Of a stretch of 24,052 nucleotides of DNA, positions 1-8,110 are shown in pieces; within the stretch, counting starts at the first letter, position 1, and the number at the start of each line of letters is the position of its first letter. Both the position numbers and the translations under genes were made by a program. This stretch comes from Candidatus Muiribacterium halophilum (GTDB taxonomy: Bacteria > Muiribacteriota > Muiribacteriia > Muiribacteriales > Muiribacteriaceae): contig JALOAD010000048.1 in NCBI GenBank assembly GCA_023228995.1, forward strand, positions 1 to 24,052, given 5' to 3'. The notes under the pieces are model-generated. The model was not told where the DNA came from and searched no databases. It saw nothing but the letters and a program-made list of their open reading frames with translations.

Positions 1-114
1 TTTATTATCACAATAAACTCCATCTTTTACCCATATTTCATTATTATTAATCTTTATATTAAAATCTTCATCAATAAAAACCAAATTTAAATTTTTAAAA
101 ATAAAATTATTCAA
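1..114 (-). CDS. Partial CDS, possible amidohydrolase N-terminus
   Basis: Thirty-eight codons are open to the left edge of the window, reading from a TTG at 114. A GGGGG purine run 5 bases upstream is a plausible ribosome binding site, and the xseA stop is 16 bases upstream, so this is probably the next gene of the same operon. The translation alternates short hydrophobic stretches with acidic residues and ends near WVKDGVY. That resembles the small N-terminal beta-sandwich of dihydroorotase-like amidohydrolases (pattern: nanlvD...dIwIkDG). It does not look like XseB, which often follows xseA. No metal-binding motif lies within the visible part, so the family call is a guess. Confidence 0.45.
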   Translation of the reverse strand, partial: MNNFIFKNLNLVFIDEDFNIKINNNEIWVKDGVYCDNK

Positions 115-130
115 AACAACCCCCGATATA

Positions 131-1492
131 TCATTTTTTTATATCAATTACATCTGCTTTTATCCTGCCATCTGATAACATTATATCAAGTTTACTTTTT
201 TTATCTACCGATGATATGCTTCTAATAAGTTTGCCGGTATTTTCATCTTTTATTATACAATAACCTTTTTTCATAATATTTAATGGATTTGTTATATTTA
301 ATCTCATCTTTTCAAAATTAATTTTTTCTTTCTTTTTATTTATTAACTTATTCATGCTATTAACAAGTTCATCGTTTAATCTATCAATTTTTACTCTTGC
401 ATCATTGACAATACTTTCTTTTCTTATAAATCTATGAATAAGCTCTTTGAATTTATTTTTTTTTATTTCTATTATTCTTTGAGGCGATTTCTCAAAATTT
501 TTCTTTAAAATATTAAAATTAACAATTTGTCTTTCATTGTATTTAGAAAACACATTAATAAATCTCTGTTCTGAATAAATATTGAATTTTTCTCTATTAT
601 TTTTTAATAAATTTAATATATTATTTCTCAAAGTTCTAAAAACATTAGCAGTTTCAACTCTAAGTTGTTTTTTTCTATTTACAATAAATTCAGCCGCAGC
701 TGTTGGAGTTTCAGCCCTCATATCAGCAACCATATCAGAAATAAGCATATCAACTTCATGTCCTACAGCCGATATTATAGGAATTTCACTGTTATAAACA
801 CTATCTGCAACGATTTCTTCATTAAAACACCAGAGATCCTCTATAGAACCTCCACCTCGCCCGATTATTATTATATCCAAATCTTTATAATCATTAAGTT
901 CTTTTATTCCTTGTGAAATATCAAAACTAGCATCTTTTCCCTGAACTTTTGAATTTCTAAGAATTATATCGAATTTTTCTTTTTTTAATATTTTAAGCAT
1001 ATCTTTAAATCCAGCTGCATCTTTACCACTTACAATACCAATTTTATTAATTATATGAGGTATAGGTTTTTTTCTTTCTTTATCAAAATAACCTTTTTGT
1101 AAAAGTTTTTTCTTTAATTCTTCAAATTTGACTGCAAGTGAGCCTAAACCACTTTTTTCAAGTTTTTTTGCATATATTTGATATTCTCCTCTCTGAGAAT
1201 AAACACCAATACTTCCTGTAAGAATAACTTTATCACCATCTTGAAAACTTCTTATATCACTTTTTTGATTATTTTTAAAAAAAACTACTTTTATAAGAGA
1301 ATTTCTATCTTTTATAGAAAAATATGCATGACCTGAAGAATGCAATTTAAAACCTGTAAGTTCACCTTCAATTTTTAAATTATATAAAATATCATCTCTT
1401 TCTAGGAGATTTTTAATATAATCATTGACTTCTGATACAGATAATATTTTATTATATATTTTGCTCAAGTAATCTTGTTGTATATTTTCCAC
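131..1492 (-). CDS. xseA: Exodeoxyribonuclease VII large subunit
   Basis: XseA is the catalytic subunit of exonuclease VII, which degrades single-stranded DNA in the cytoplasm together with several copies of XseB. The 453-residue length is normal. Residues about 17-115 form the OB-fold nucleic-acid-binding domain, starting at the conserved LSVSEVNDYIKNLLE. The catalytic domain carries RGGGSIEDLW (212-221), FNEEIVAD, SAVGHEVD (241-248) and ADMRAETPTAAAE (256-268), all family hallmarks. The usual TSPTGAA-like segment reads VSGKDAAGFKD (154-164), a mild deviation. The C-terminus is a long basic helical region, as expected. The chosen GTG start at 1492 overlaps the end of accC by 41 bases and has only a weak ribosome binding site. 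A TTG at codon 9 (1468) is an alternative, since conserved sequence begins only at about residue 16. No xseB is visible in the window. Confidence 0.93.
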   Translation of the reverse strand: MENIQQDYLSKIYNKILSVSEVNDYIKNLLERDDILYNLKIEGELTGFKLHSSGHAYFSIKDRNSLIKVVFFKNNQKSDIRSFQDGDKVILTGSIGVYSQRGEYQIYAKKLEKSGLGSLAVKFEELKKKLLQKGYFDKERKKPIPHIINKIGIVSGKDAAGFKDMLKILKKEKFDIILRNSKVQGKDASFDISQGIKELNDYKDLDIIIIGRGGGSIEDLWCFNEEIVADSVYNSEIPIISAVGHEVDMLISDMVADMRAETPTAAAEFIVNRKKQLRVETANVFRTLRNNILNLLKNNREKFNIYSEQRFINVFSKYNERQIVNFNILKKNFEKSPQRIIEIKKNKFKELIHRFIRKESIVNDARVKIDRLNDELVNSMNKLINKKKEKINFEKMRLNITNPLNIMKKGYCIIKDENTGKLIRSISSVDKKSKLDIMLSDGRIKADVIDIKK

Positions 1493-2786
1493 TTAAAAAC
1501 TCACTATTTTCCATTATTTTAATATGAAATGGTATTGTAGTTGATATACCTTCCACTTTAAACTCACTTAATGCACTTTTCATCTTTAATATTGCTTCTT
1601 CTCTATCTTTACCATAAACAATAAGTTTTGCAATCATAGAATCATAATGCGAAGGTATTGTAAAACCAGTATATACAAAAGTATCAACTCTTATATTAAA
1701 TCCACCAGGAATAAGCAATTCTTCAATTTTTCCAGCATCTGGCAAAAATCCATTAAAAGCATCTTCAGCATTTATTCTACATTCTATTGCATGACCTTTT
1801 TGAATAATATTATTTTGATCAAGACCTTTATGTTCTCCGCAAGCAATTAGTATTTGCTCTTTTACAAGGTCTATTCCACAAACCATTTCTGTAACTGGAT
1901 GTTCAACCTGTAATCTTGTATTCATCTCCATAAAATAAAAATTATTATTTTCAAAAAGAAATTCTAATGTACCAGCTCCCTCATATTTTATCATAGCTGC
2001 AAGATCTCTCGCTGCTTTGCTTATTTCAAGTCTTTGTTTATTATTAAGAACAATACATGGAGATTCTTCTACAAGTTTTTGATGTTTTCTCTGAACAGAG
2101 CAATCTCTTTCATACAAATAAACTGCATTACCCTTACCATCTCCAAGTATTTGTATTTCAACATGTTTAGGATTTGTAACAAATTTTTCAATATAAACAT
2201 CACTATTACCAAAAGAACTTAAAGCTTCGTTCTGAGCTATTTCAAAATAATACTCAACCTCATCACCAGTATTGGCAATTCTCATACCTTTACCACCACC
2301 ACCAAATGATGCTTTTATAATCACTGGATAACCTATTTCATCAGCAATCATCCGTGCTTGTGCAGAATCTTTAAGAGCTCCCTCACTTCCTGGAAGAACT
2401 GGCACTCCAGCATCTTTTGCAAGTTTTTTTGCCATAGCTTTATCAGACATGCTAAGCATTGTAGTAAGCGATGGTCCTATGAATTTAATACCATGTGCCT
2501 GACATATTTCTACAAAATTTTGATTTTCAGATAAAAAACCATAACCTGGGTGAATTGCTTCTGCTTTTGTTAATTCACAAGCTGATATTATATTTGGAAT
2601 ATATAAATAAGAATCAATACTTGAAGCTTCTCCTATACAAACTGCTTCATCAGCAAGCATTCTATGATAACTATCTCTATCTGCTTTTGAATAAACAGCT
2701 ACTGTCTTTATACCAAGCTCTTTGCAAGCTCTAATAATTCTCACTGCAATTTCGCCTCTATTTGCAATTAATATCTTTTTAAACAC
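1452..2786 (-). CDS. accC: Biotin carboxylase subunit of acetyl-CoA carboxylase
   Basis: This is an ATP-grasp biotin carboxylase, which carboxylates protein-bound biotin using bicarbonate and ATP as the first step of fatty acid synthesis. The 444 residues match the stand-alone AccC length and show all three parts. The N-terminal fold begins KKILIANRGEIAVRIIRA. The central ATP-grasp domain has the glycine loop GGGGKGM (162-168) and RDCSVQRKHQKLVEESP (228-244). The catalytic metal and biotin-site segment is MEMNTRLQVEHPVTE (286-300). All key residues of the Escherichia coli enzyme appear conserved. It starts with GTG at 2786, eight bases after a GGAGGT (2795-2800) formed by the last codons of accB, so translation is probably coupled. 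It could instead serve another biotin enzyme such as a pyruvate or acyl-CoA carboxylase, but adjacency to an AccB-like gene favours ACC. No accA or accD is present here. Its neighbour, the presumed carrier subunit, lacks the biotinyl lysine. Confidence 0.95.
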   Translation of the reverse strand: MFKKILIANRGEIAVRIIRACKELGIKTVAVYSKADRDSYHRMLADEAVCIGEASSIDSYLYIPNIISACELTKAEAIHPGYGFLSENQNFVEICQAHGIKFIGPSLTTMLSMSDKAMAKKLAKDAGVPVLPGSEGALKDSAQARMIADEIGYPVIIKASFGGGGKGMRIANTGDEVEYYFEIAQNEALSSFGNSDVYIEKFVTNPKHVEIQILGDGKGNAVYLYERDCSVQRKHQKLVEESPCIVLNNKQRLEISKAARDLAAMIKYEGAGTLEFLFENNNFYFMEMNTRLQVEHPVTEMVCGIDLVKEQILIACGEHKGLDQNNIIQKGHAIECRINAEDAFNGFLPDAGKIEELLIPGGFNIRVDTFVYTGFTIPSHYDSMIAKLIVYGKDREEAILKMKSALSEFKVEGISTTIPFHIKIMENSEFLSGKYTTRLLEQNI

Positions 2787-2788
2787 TA

Positions 2789-3238
2789 TTATTTACCTCC
2801 ATTTGCTTCAACTTCAAATAATGCTTGTCCATATTCAATCATTTTGCCATCTTCACCAAGACATTGAATTATTACAGCATCAAATGGAGCAATTACGTCA
2901 TAAACAACATTCATTGATACTATATTTGCAATTTTATTTCCTTTAGAAATAAAATCTCCATTTTTTATTCTATTTGGAGAATCGGGAGGATTTACAGAAA
3001 AATATCTTCCCACTCTATCACTTTCAATAAAAGTTGTATTAGTTTTGGTCATTTCATTATTATATTCAGTTTTTTCATGTTGAATTACTGTATTTCGTTT
3101 ATATAATACTTTTGAAGATTTCTTAGCTTTTATTTCCATAATATCTTGTTTTAAACTAAGTTTTGTAACACTACTTTCAGCAAAATTTTTTAATAAAGAT
3201 TCAATAAGTTTTGTATCTATTTTTTTTTCATCCTTCAT
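2789..3238 (-). CDS. accB: AccB-like carrier protein lacking the biotinyl lysine
   Basis: This 149-residue protein has the architecture of a biotin carboxyl carrier protein. An N-terminal helical segment (MKDEKKIDTKLIESLLKNFA) is followed by a charged linker and a C-terminal biotinyl/lipoyl barrel (about 75-145) starting VGRYFSVNPPDSPNRIKNGD. The last 54 residues of the barrel align without gaps to E. coli AccB as I remember it. In that alignment EAMKMM becomes VSMNVV, so the biotin-accepting lysine is N110 (codon AAT at 2909-2911). The retained methionine M109 anchors the alignment. The Glu, Ala and second Met around the lysine and the later Ser-Gly hairpin are also replaced, so one base error cannot explain it. 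As read, the protein cannot be biotinylated in the usual way. It sits between mazG (11-base overlap) and accC, where a working BCCP would be expected. It may be a structural or regulatory paralogue, with a functional BCCP elsewhere. Confidence 0.85.
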   Translation of the reverse strand: MKDEKKIDTKLIESLLKNFAESSVTKLSLKQDIMEIKAKKSSKVLYKRNTVIQHEKTEYNNEMTKTNTTFIESDRVGRYFSVNPPDSPNRIKNGDFISKGNKIANIVSMNVVYDVIAPFDAVIIQCLGEDGKMIEYGQALFEVEANGGK

Positions 3239-3833
3239 GTTCTACCTCTTTTGAAAGCTTTTTAATAAAACTATTAAGACAATCTTCAGCTTGAATTCCA
3301 ATTTTAGAACTCTTAATTACAATTTCATAGAGTTCTTTGCCAATTTTTTCTTCTTTACTTAAATCTTTCATATTAATTTCAACTTTATTAAGATATGAAT
3401 TTTTTATTCTTTTATGAACTTTATGAGCTTTTAAAAGTGCAGGAAGTTTAGACGGAATTCCTGAAAGAATTGAACCTTTTTCTTTCATTTTACCTTTATT
3501 CCATAATTTTAATACTTCATCAGAATTATTAGCAGTTTCTTTTCCAAATACATGAGGATGTCTACTAATCATTTTGGAACATATTTTTTCTTCAACTTTA
3601 TTATAATCAAAAACTCCCATTTCTTCAGCAACAACACTTTGAAAAGCAATTTGAAGAAGAAGATCACCAAGCTCTTCGCATAACATATTCATATCATTCT
3701 GTTCAATAGCATCTACAACTTCATAAGCTTCTTCAATAACAAATTCTCTAAGCGTATCAAAAGACTGCTCCCTATCCCAGGGGCAGCCTTCTGGACTTCT
3801 TAGTTTTCTTAATATATCAATTAAATTAAGCAT
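3228..3833 (-). CDS. mazG: MazG-type nucleoside triphosphate pyrophosphohydrolase
   Basis: MazG hydrolyses non-canonical or excess nucleoside triphosphates to monophosphates and pyrophosphate. The N-terminus carries the diagnostic CPWDREQSFDTLREF (17-31). The all-alpha NTP-PPase metal motif follows: EExxE at 34-38 (EEAYE) and ExxD at 54-57 (ELGD), then LLLQIAFQSVVAEE and the later SRHPHVFG. At 201 residues it is shorter than the roughly 260-residue two-domain E. coli protein. It keeps the first catalytic domain and only a short helical tail, as in many single-domain homologues. The start is two bases after the stop of the lipoprotein gene, and the end overlaps accB by 11 bases, so translational coupling is likely. 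Confidence 0.93.
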   Translation of the reverse strand: MLNLIDILRKLRSPEGCPWDREQSFDTLREFVIEEAYEVVDAIEQNDMNMLCEELGDLLLQIAFQSVVAEEMGVFDYNKVEEKICSKMISRHPHVFGKETANNSDEVLKLWNKGKMKEKGSILSGIPSKLPALLKAHKVHKRIKNSYLNKVEINMKDLSKEEKIGKELYEIVIKSSKIGIQAEDCLNSFIKKLSKEVEHEG

Positions 3834-3835
3834 TT

Positions 3836-5434
3836 TTAAATTGTTACTATTTTAAGCTTTAATGTATCTCTAATAAATTTTCCAAGATTTTCAAACGCTT
3901 CTTTTTGTTTAATACTCATAACTCTTGATTCAAACTTATCTTTTACATCAGCAAATTTTAATTCCTGTACATCCGAAATTTTAACTTTTACAAAACCATT
4001 TGGAAGCTTAACAAAAGGTGTAATATAACCTTTTTGTATATTTTTTTCATTTTCAAATATTTCAGGATAATCATCTTTTGTAAAAGTACCAAGTTCTCCG
4101 CCTCTATCTCTTGATGGATCATCTGAATATGTTTTAATAAGCTCTACAAAATCTGTTTTCTTTTCCAAACTTTCTACCTTTTCAAAAATCTCATTTAATT
4201 CATCATCACTATGAGCCTGAGGAGCTATAAACATATAATTTCCCTTATACTGAAAATTATTTTCATTAAAATAAGCTTGAACTTCTTCTGTTGTGGTTTT
4301 TGCTTCTTTTTGAATAAAATCTCTAACAAACATATTATAAATATATTGTTCTGTCTTATTATTTATACTTTCAAAAACTTCTTCTGAAAGTACTTTTTTC
4401 CCTTCTTTTATAAACAGAAAATCTTCAGCAAGGTTTTTTACCATTTTACTTTTATTCTCAGGTTTTGTATAAAATTCTATAAGATATGGTGCCATTTTAC
4501 TTAATTCCTGATTAAAACTTTCTTCAGTAACAGCATTTTCTCCATCAACTACAGCAAGTACATTTTTGTTTTCAGTATAAGTAATGTTATGTTTTTTTAT
4601 AAATTCTTCTTTCCAATTTTCAAAAGCTATTTTTTCTTTATCTAATTTAAGTTTTCTTTCAATTTTACTTTTTACACTTTCAAAACTTTCAATTCCGCCA
4701 GTTTCAGTAACTTTAATAATGTGAATACCAAACTGTGTTTCAACTGCATCTGATATATCACCTTTTTTAAGACTAAATGCCACATCTTCAAAAGGTTTTA
4801 CCATAGAACCTTTTGCAAAAAAATCAAGATCTCCACCATTTTGTGAACTTGGACATTTTGAATTTTCTAAAGCTGCTTGTTCAAAAGTAATTTTGCCACT
4901 TTGTATATCTTTTTTAATACTTTTTAATTTTTCTCTATTTTCTTTTGAATCATCCATAAGTATATGAGATGCTCTTATTTTACCTTCAAGGGAAAATTCT
5001 TTTTTATTTTTTTCATAATATTCTTTCATTTCCTTTTCATCTAATTTTAGATTTTTTGAAGTTTCATTCTTTTTTGCATTTCTGAATTCTTCAAGAATAG
5101 TTTTATCTTTATTAGCTTCAATTTCTTCTTTGATATTATCTACAAAACCAGTTTGTTTTGCATAATGTAATACAAGTTTATAATCAATAAATCTATCTCT
5201 AAGCATATTTTTTGATTCTTCGTCTCTAAGAAGTATTTGTCTATGATTTTCAGGAATTTTGCTTATTTCATTTTCAAATTCAGATAAATATATCTGTCCA
5301 CCATCAAAAGATGCAAGTATTTTTTGATTAACCTGTTTATTTTCAGTTTTTTTACTTTCAGCCTTTTCAACATTTCCGCAACCACTTACAAGAAGAGCTG
5401 CTAAACTTAAACAAATAATTATTTTATTTTTCAT
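3836..5434 (-). CDS. SurA/PrsA-like peptidyl-prolyl isomerase lipoprotein
   Basis: This is a predicted lipoprotein foldase that helps exported or outer-membrane proteins fold in the periplasm. The signal peptide MKNKIIICLSLAALLVSGC ends in the lipobox LVSGC with the lipidated Cys at 19. A first SurA-N-like helical segment (about 38-150) leads into a canonical parvulin (PpiC) domain (about 153-245) with ASHILM, CPSSQNGGDLDFF and FGIHIIKV. The pattern then repeats. A second helical segment opens with LAVVDGE (about 293) and leads to a second parvulin-like domain (about 399-490). This copy keeps GGELGTF but lacks the ASHIL histidine, so it is probably a non-catalytic binding domain. The start is supported by GGAGG five bases upstream (5439-5443) and by a strong promoter. 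It is the first gene of the mazG-accB-accC-xseA operon, which is otherwise cytoplasmic, so the grouping says little about function. Confidence 0.9.
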   Translation of the reverse strand: MKNKIIICLSLAALLVSGCGNVEKAESKKTENKQVNQKILASFDGGQIYLSEFENEISKIPENHRQILLRDEESKNMLRDRFIDYKLVLHYAKQTGFVDNIKEEIEANKDKTILEEFRNAKKNETSKNLKLDEKEMKEYYEKNKKEFSLEGKIRASHILMDDSKENREKLKSIKKDIQSGKITFEQAALENSKCPSSQNGGDLDFFAKGSMVKPFEDVAFSLKKGDISDAVETQFGIHIIKVTETGGIESFESVKSKIERKLKLDKEKIAFENWKEEFIKKHNITYTENKNVLAVVDGENAVTEESFNQELSKMAPYLIEFYTKPENKSKMVKNLAEDFLFIKEGKKVLSEEVFESINNKTEQYIYNMFVRDFIQKEAKTTTEEVQAYFNENNFQYKGNYMFIAPQAHSDDELNEIFEKVESLEKKTDFVELIKTYSDDPSRDRGGELGTFTKDDYPEIFENEKNIQKGYITPFVKLPNGFVKVKISDVQELKFADVKDKFESRVMSIKQKEAFENLGKFIRDTLKLKIVTI

Positions 5435-5460
5435 TTTTCCTCCAAAATTTTATTCGAAAT

Positions 5461-5489
5461 ATTTTAACAGATAGGAAATGTTATATCAA
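5461..5489 (-). promoter_or_regulatory. Sigma-70-type promoter of the ppiC-mazG-accBC-xseA operon
   Basis: On the minus strand TTGATA (5484-5489) is followed after exactly 17 bases by TAAAAT (5461-5466). Transcription would start near 5454, leaving a leader of about 20 bases with the GGAGG ribosome binding site. This is one of the best matches to the consensus in the window. Confidence 0.75.
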
Positions 5490-5540
5490 GAAAATACTAT
5501 GCTATAATTTTTATCATTACACTAACGCAAAAAAATAATC

Positions 5541-5625
5541 ATTCGGTACTATTCGATATTTTACATCCATGTAAAATATCTCTTTACCTTCGTTCACTTA
5601 TAATACATCCGTATATTAAATAGAG
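5541..5625. repeat. Two tandem palindromic units in the intergenic gap
   Basis: A perfect inverted repeat with 12-base arms and a CC centre lies at 5555-5580 (left arm GATATTTTACAT). A second, less perfect unit at 5588-5625 has the same layout: TTCG, a short spacer, then an imperfect palindrome centred on ACATCCGTAT. Aligned by eye, the units share TTCG, ACATCC and a following TA-rich arm. The rest of the 257-base gap (5435-5691) holds the downstream operon's promoter and AT-rich sequence with no open frame. The perfect hairpin could act as a terminator for the upstream ligase gene, but no T-run follows it directly on either strand. A small dispersed palindromic repeat is my preferred reading. 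Confidence 0.6.
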
Positions 5626-5691
5626 TTTGTATTTAAAAGACATAATGGGTAGAGAGAAAAATAACATAGATTTTATTTCTAGAGAATTCAA

Positions 5692-7320
5692 TTATTTTTC
5701 TAATGACAATAAAACTTGAAATTTATCAAAATTTTCTTCTGCTTTTTTTTCATTACCTTCATAACGATATATTAAAGAAAGATTATAATATCCTTCTTTA
5801 TTAAAAGGATAATATATTACAAATCCTTCAAGCAAATCTTTAGCTTCATTATTATTTCCGCTTGCAAGTCTTATCATACCTTTATAATAATAAATAAGAG
5901 GATTTTTTGTATAATTCCATGCTTTTTCAAAATAAAACTGCGAAAGAAGAAAATTCTCTTGTTCATAAAAATATAATGCAATATTCATAATAGGAATAGA
6001 AGATACAATATTTAATTTTTCTCCTAAAAAAAGAAGTTTTTCATTTTTCTCTAAAAAACCCTTTTTAGAAATAAAATTAGAAGTAATAAAACTAATATTT
6101 AATGTTAAAAAGATAAATATACTCAAAAAAAGACAATATGAAATTATTTTATTTTTTGATATATAATAATGCGAATTATCTTCTTTTATTCTCAAAACAA
6201 TACTTCTTATAACTGGAAATAAAATTATAAGTGCAGAAGGTAGTCTTAATGGAAAAGAAAACATTGATTGAAAAATCAAATAAATGAAAATAAATCTAAA
6301 TCTTTTTGTTAAAAGTCCTTTTTTTATAATTTTGTTTAACAATAATACAATAAGAATAATACCGATAAATCCTGTTTCACTAAAAATCTGCAATATCTCG
6401 TTATGAGCAAATTCTGGCTCAGAAAAGTAATTAAATTTAAAATCAAATAAATTTTGAGTCTGATAATAATAAAAACTATCTTTAAAATTCCCAGGTCCAA
6501 CTCCAATAAAAAAATATTCCTTTACAATATCTACAGTAGTTTTCCATATATACAATCTTTGACAAAAACTATTTTTTCCTGTGATTTTATTATGAAGTTC
6601 ATATTTTCCTGTATTAAATAAAAGTAATGTAATAACAATGATAAAAATAGATAAAATAGTTTTTTTTAATTTAGAAAAATATAGTAATTTTGTTTTATAT
6701 TTATAAATAAAATAACAAATAAGAAAAAATACAGCTGTTTTTTCTAATACAAGCAATACTACAATTATATAAAAAATATTATTCTTTGTGAATCTTTTCA
6801 CAGAATCATTAAGTAAAATCAATAATACAAGTATTTCTGATAAAAAATTCTTATTGCCTAAAGTAGAAAAAACTTTATTAATACCAATCCATTCATCTGC
6901 ATTAGTAAAATCCCAGATAAAATCAATTCCAATATATTGCAACGCAGCATAAATACATATAATAAAACCTGTAATGTTTAAATATTTAATATATCTTAAT
7001 ATTTTTATCTTTTTTTTATGTGTAAAAAATAAATAAAAAGTTAAAAAATAAAGTGAATTGTATAATGAGTTAAATTGTAGTTTTGAATTAAAAGATATTG
7101 TACCTAAATAAAAAATATATATAAAGAAAATTACATTATTATGTATTTTTAAATCTTTTTTAATAATATTATTTAAAAGATATATGCAAATAATAAAACA
7201 TAATAATATTGATTTTGGAAATATAAAAAATTCTGTAAACTTCCAACAAAAAACAAGAGGTAAAAATGGTAATAAATATATTAACTTACCATTCATAATA
7301 ATATGTGCCATACTCATCAT
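5692..7320 (-). CDS. O-antigen ligase/Wzy_C family membrane protein with TPR tail
   Basis: This is a polytopic inner-membrane protein of the family that includes O-antigen ligases (WaaL), O-antigen polymerases and pilin O-oligosaccharyltransferases (PglL/PilO). These transfer lipid-linked glycans to lipid A or to proteins in the periplasm. About ten hydrophobic segments span residues 10-420. Family landmarks are FSTLGNKNFLSE (151-162), RLYIWK near 255, GVGPGNF (273-279) and the large periplasmic loop ending in AHNEILQIFSETGFIG (305-320). Residues about 440-535 form two or three TPR-like helical pairs (for example ALYFYEQENFLLSQFYFEKA). The gene starts inside the end of a pseudopilin gene (35-base overlap), hinting at pilin glycosylation rather than LPS assembly. 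Several nearby ATGs lack a clear ribosome binding site, so the start may be 7320, 7311 or 7296. Confidence 0.82.
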   Translation of the reverse strand: MMSMAHIIMNGKLIYLLPFLPLVFCWKFTEFFIFPKSILLCFIICIYLLNNIIKKDLKIHNNVIFFIYIFYLGTISFNSKLQFNSLYNSLYFLTFYLFFTHKKKIKILRYIKYLNITGFIICIYAALQYIGIDFIWDFTNADEWIGINKVFSTLGNKNFLSEILVLLILLNDSVKRFTKNNIFYIIVVLLVLEKTAVFFLICYFIYKYKTKLLYFSKLKKTILSIFIIVITLLLFNTGKYELHNKITGKNSFCQRLYIWKTTVDIVKEYFFIGVGPGNFKDSFYYYQTQNLFDFKFNYFSEPEFAHNEILQIFSETGFIGIILIVLLLNKIIKKGLLTKRFRFIFIYLIFQSMFSFPLRLPSALIILFPVIRSIVLRIKEDNSHYYISKNKIISYCLFLSIFIFLTLNISFITSNFISKKGFLEKNEKLLFLGEKLNIVSSIPIMNIALYFYEQENFLLSQFYFEKAWNYTKNPLIYYYKGMIRLASGNNNEAKDLLEGFVIYYPFNKEGYYNLSLIYRYEGNEKKAEENFDKFQVLLSLEK

Positions 7321-8110
7321 TCAATGCTTTATAAAAAGGTTTTCTACCAGCAGCTTCAGATGGTGCAAATCTGATATTTACAATTTCACATGACATATTT
7401 TTACTATCATTATCATCAAAATCAGGAGGAAAAAAATAATCTGTATTCAAATCATCAGTACCAGCTAATAAAACTCCATTTAGAGGATTAACTATATCAG
7501 CAATGATTTTTGAATCTACTTTATACCAACCTGTTATCTTTACAGGATTTGAACTTTCAAATCGTCTTACAATAAATAATTCCCAATCATATTTTGTTTT
7601 TGTAAATGGATTTATAAAAAAACCTCTAGGACTTGTAAAATCTGACCAGTTTATTTCAGCAGCACTTCTACCATCTCCTCTAAGATAAGGAGCTTGATAC
7701 TTTGCTCCTTGCGTACCTTCAAACTCTCTTAAAAAAATTCTTTTCCTTTCAGGAACTTGTGGTTCAAAAAGACAAGATTCTAAAACTGAAAGTAAAGTTC
7801 TTTTTTCAATTGGTATATTAACATCAGAAATTTCATTATTATTACCAGAACCATATTGTAGTCGATAAAGATAATTCAAAAAACTGAAATTTTCTCCAAC
7901 TTGAGGGAAATATCCAAAATCATTTTTATATTTAAGTAAAGTCTGTCTTGTTTGATAAAGTATTTTAAGAAGTCTTGCTTCTCTACCGATTTTTTGCTTT
8001 GCAGCAGGATTAGGGACAATTAGAGTTGCAAGTAATAACAAAATTACAGTTGCAAGCATTATTTCAACAAGAGAAAACCCTTTATTAAAACTCTGATAAA
8101 TCTTTGTCAT
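7286..8110 (-). CDS. Type IV pilin-like pseudopilin, second of a pair
   Basis: The N-terminus MTKIYQSFNKGFSLVEIM contains a class III prepilin signal. Cleavage is expected after G11, leaving F at +1 (methylated) and E at +5, followed by a hydrophobic helix (16-34). After an alpha1-like helix with RREARL-type charge, the globular part contains GYFPQ and NPFTKTKYDWE. That last motif also occurs in its neighbour as NPFTNKKEDWE, so the two are paralogues of the GspG/major pseudopilin kind. The gene overlaps the upstream pseudopilin by 26 bases and the downstream ligase by 35 bases, indicating one coupled transcript. At 274 residues it is larger than typical GspG (about 140). It could belong to a type II secretion system, a type IV pilus or a DNA-uptake system; no ATPase, PilC/GspF or peptidase is in the window. 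Confidence 0.85.
   Translation of the reverse strand: MTKIYQSFNKGFSLVEIMLATVILLLLATLIVPNPAAKQKIGREARLLKILYQTRQTLLKYKNDFGYFPQVGENFSFLNYLYRLQYGSGNNNEISDVNIPIEKRTLLSVLESCLFEPQVPERKRIFLREFEGTQGAKYQAPYLRGDGRSAAEINWSDFTSPRGFFINPFTKTKYDWELFIVRRFESSNPVKITGWYKVDSKIIADIVNPLNGVLLAGTDDLNTDYFFPPDFDDNDSKNMSCEIVNIRFAPSEAAGRKPFYKALNDEYGTYYYEW

Noticed and set aside
109-133. Seven-codon ORF from the ATG overlapping the xseA stop.
   Set aside because: It is too short, has no conserved feature, and ends inside the start region of the next gene. The TTG at 114 gives a long open frame instead.
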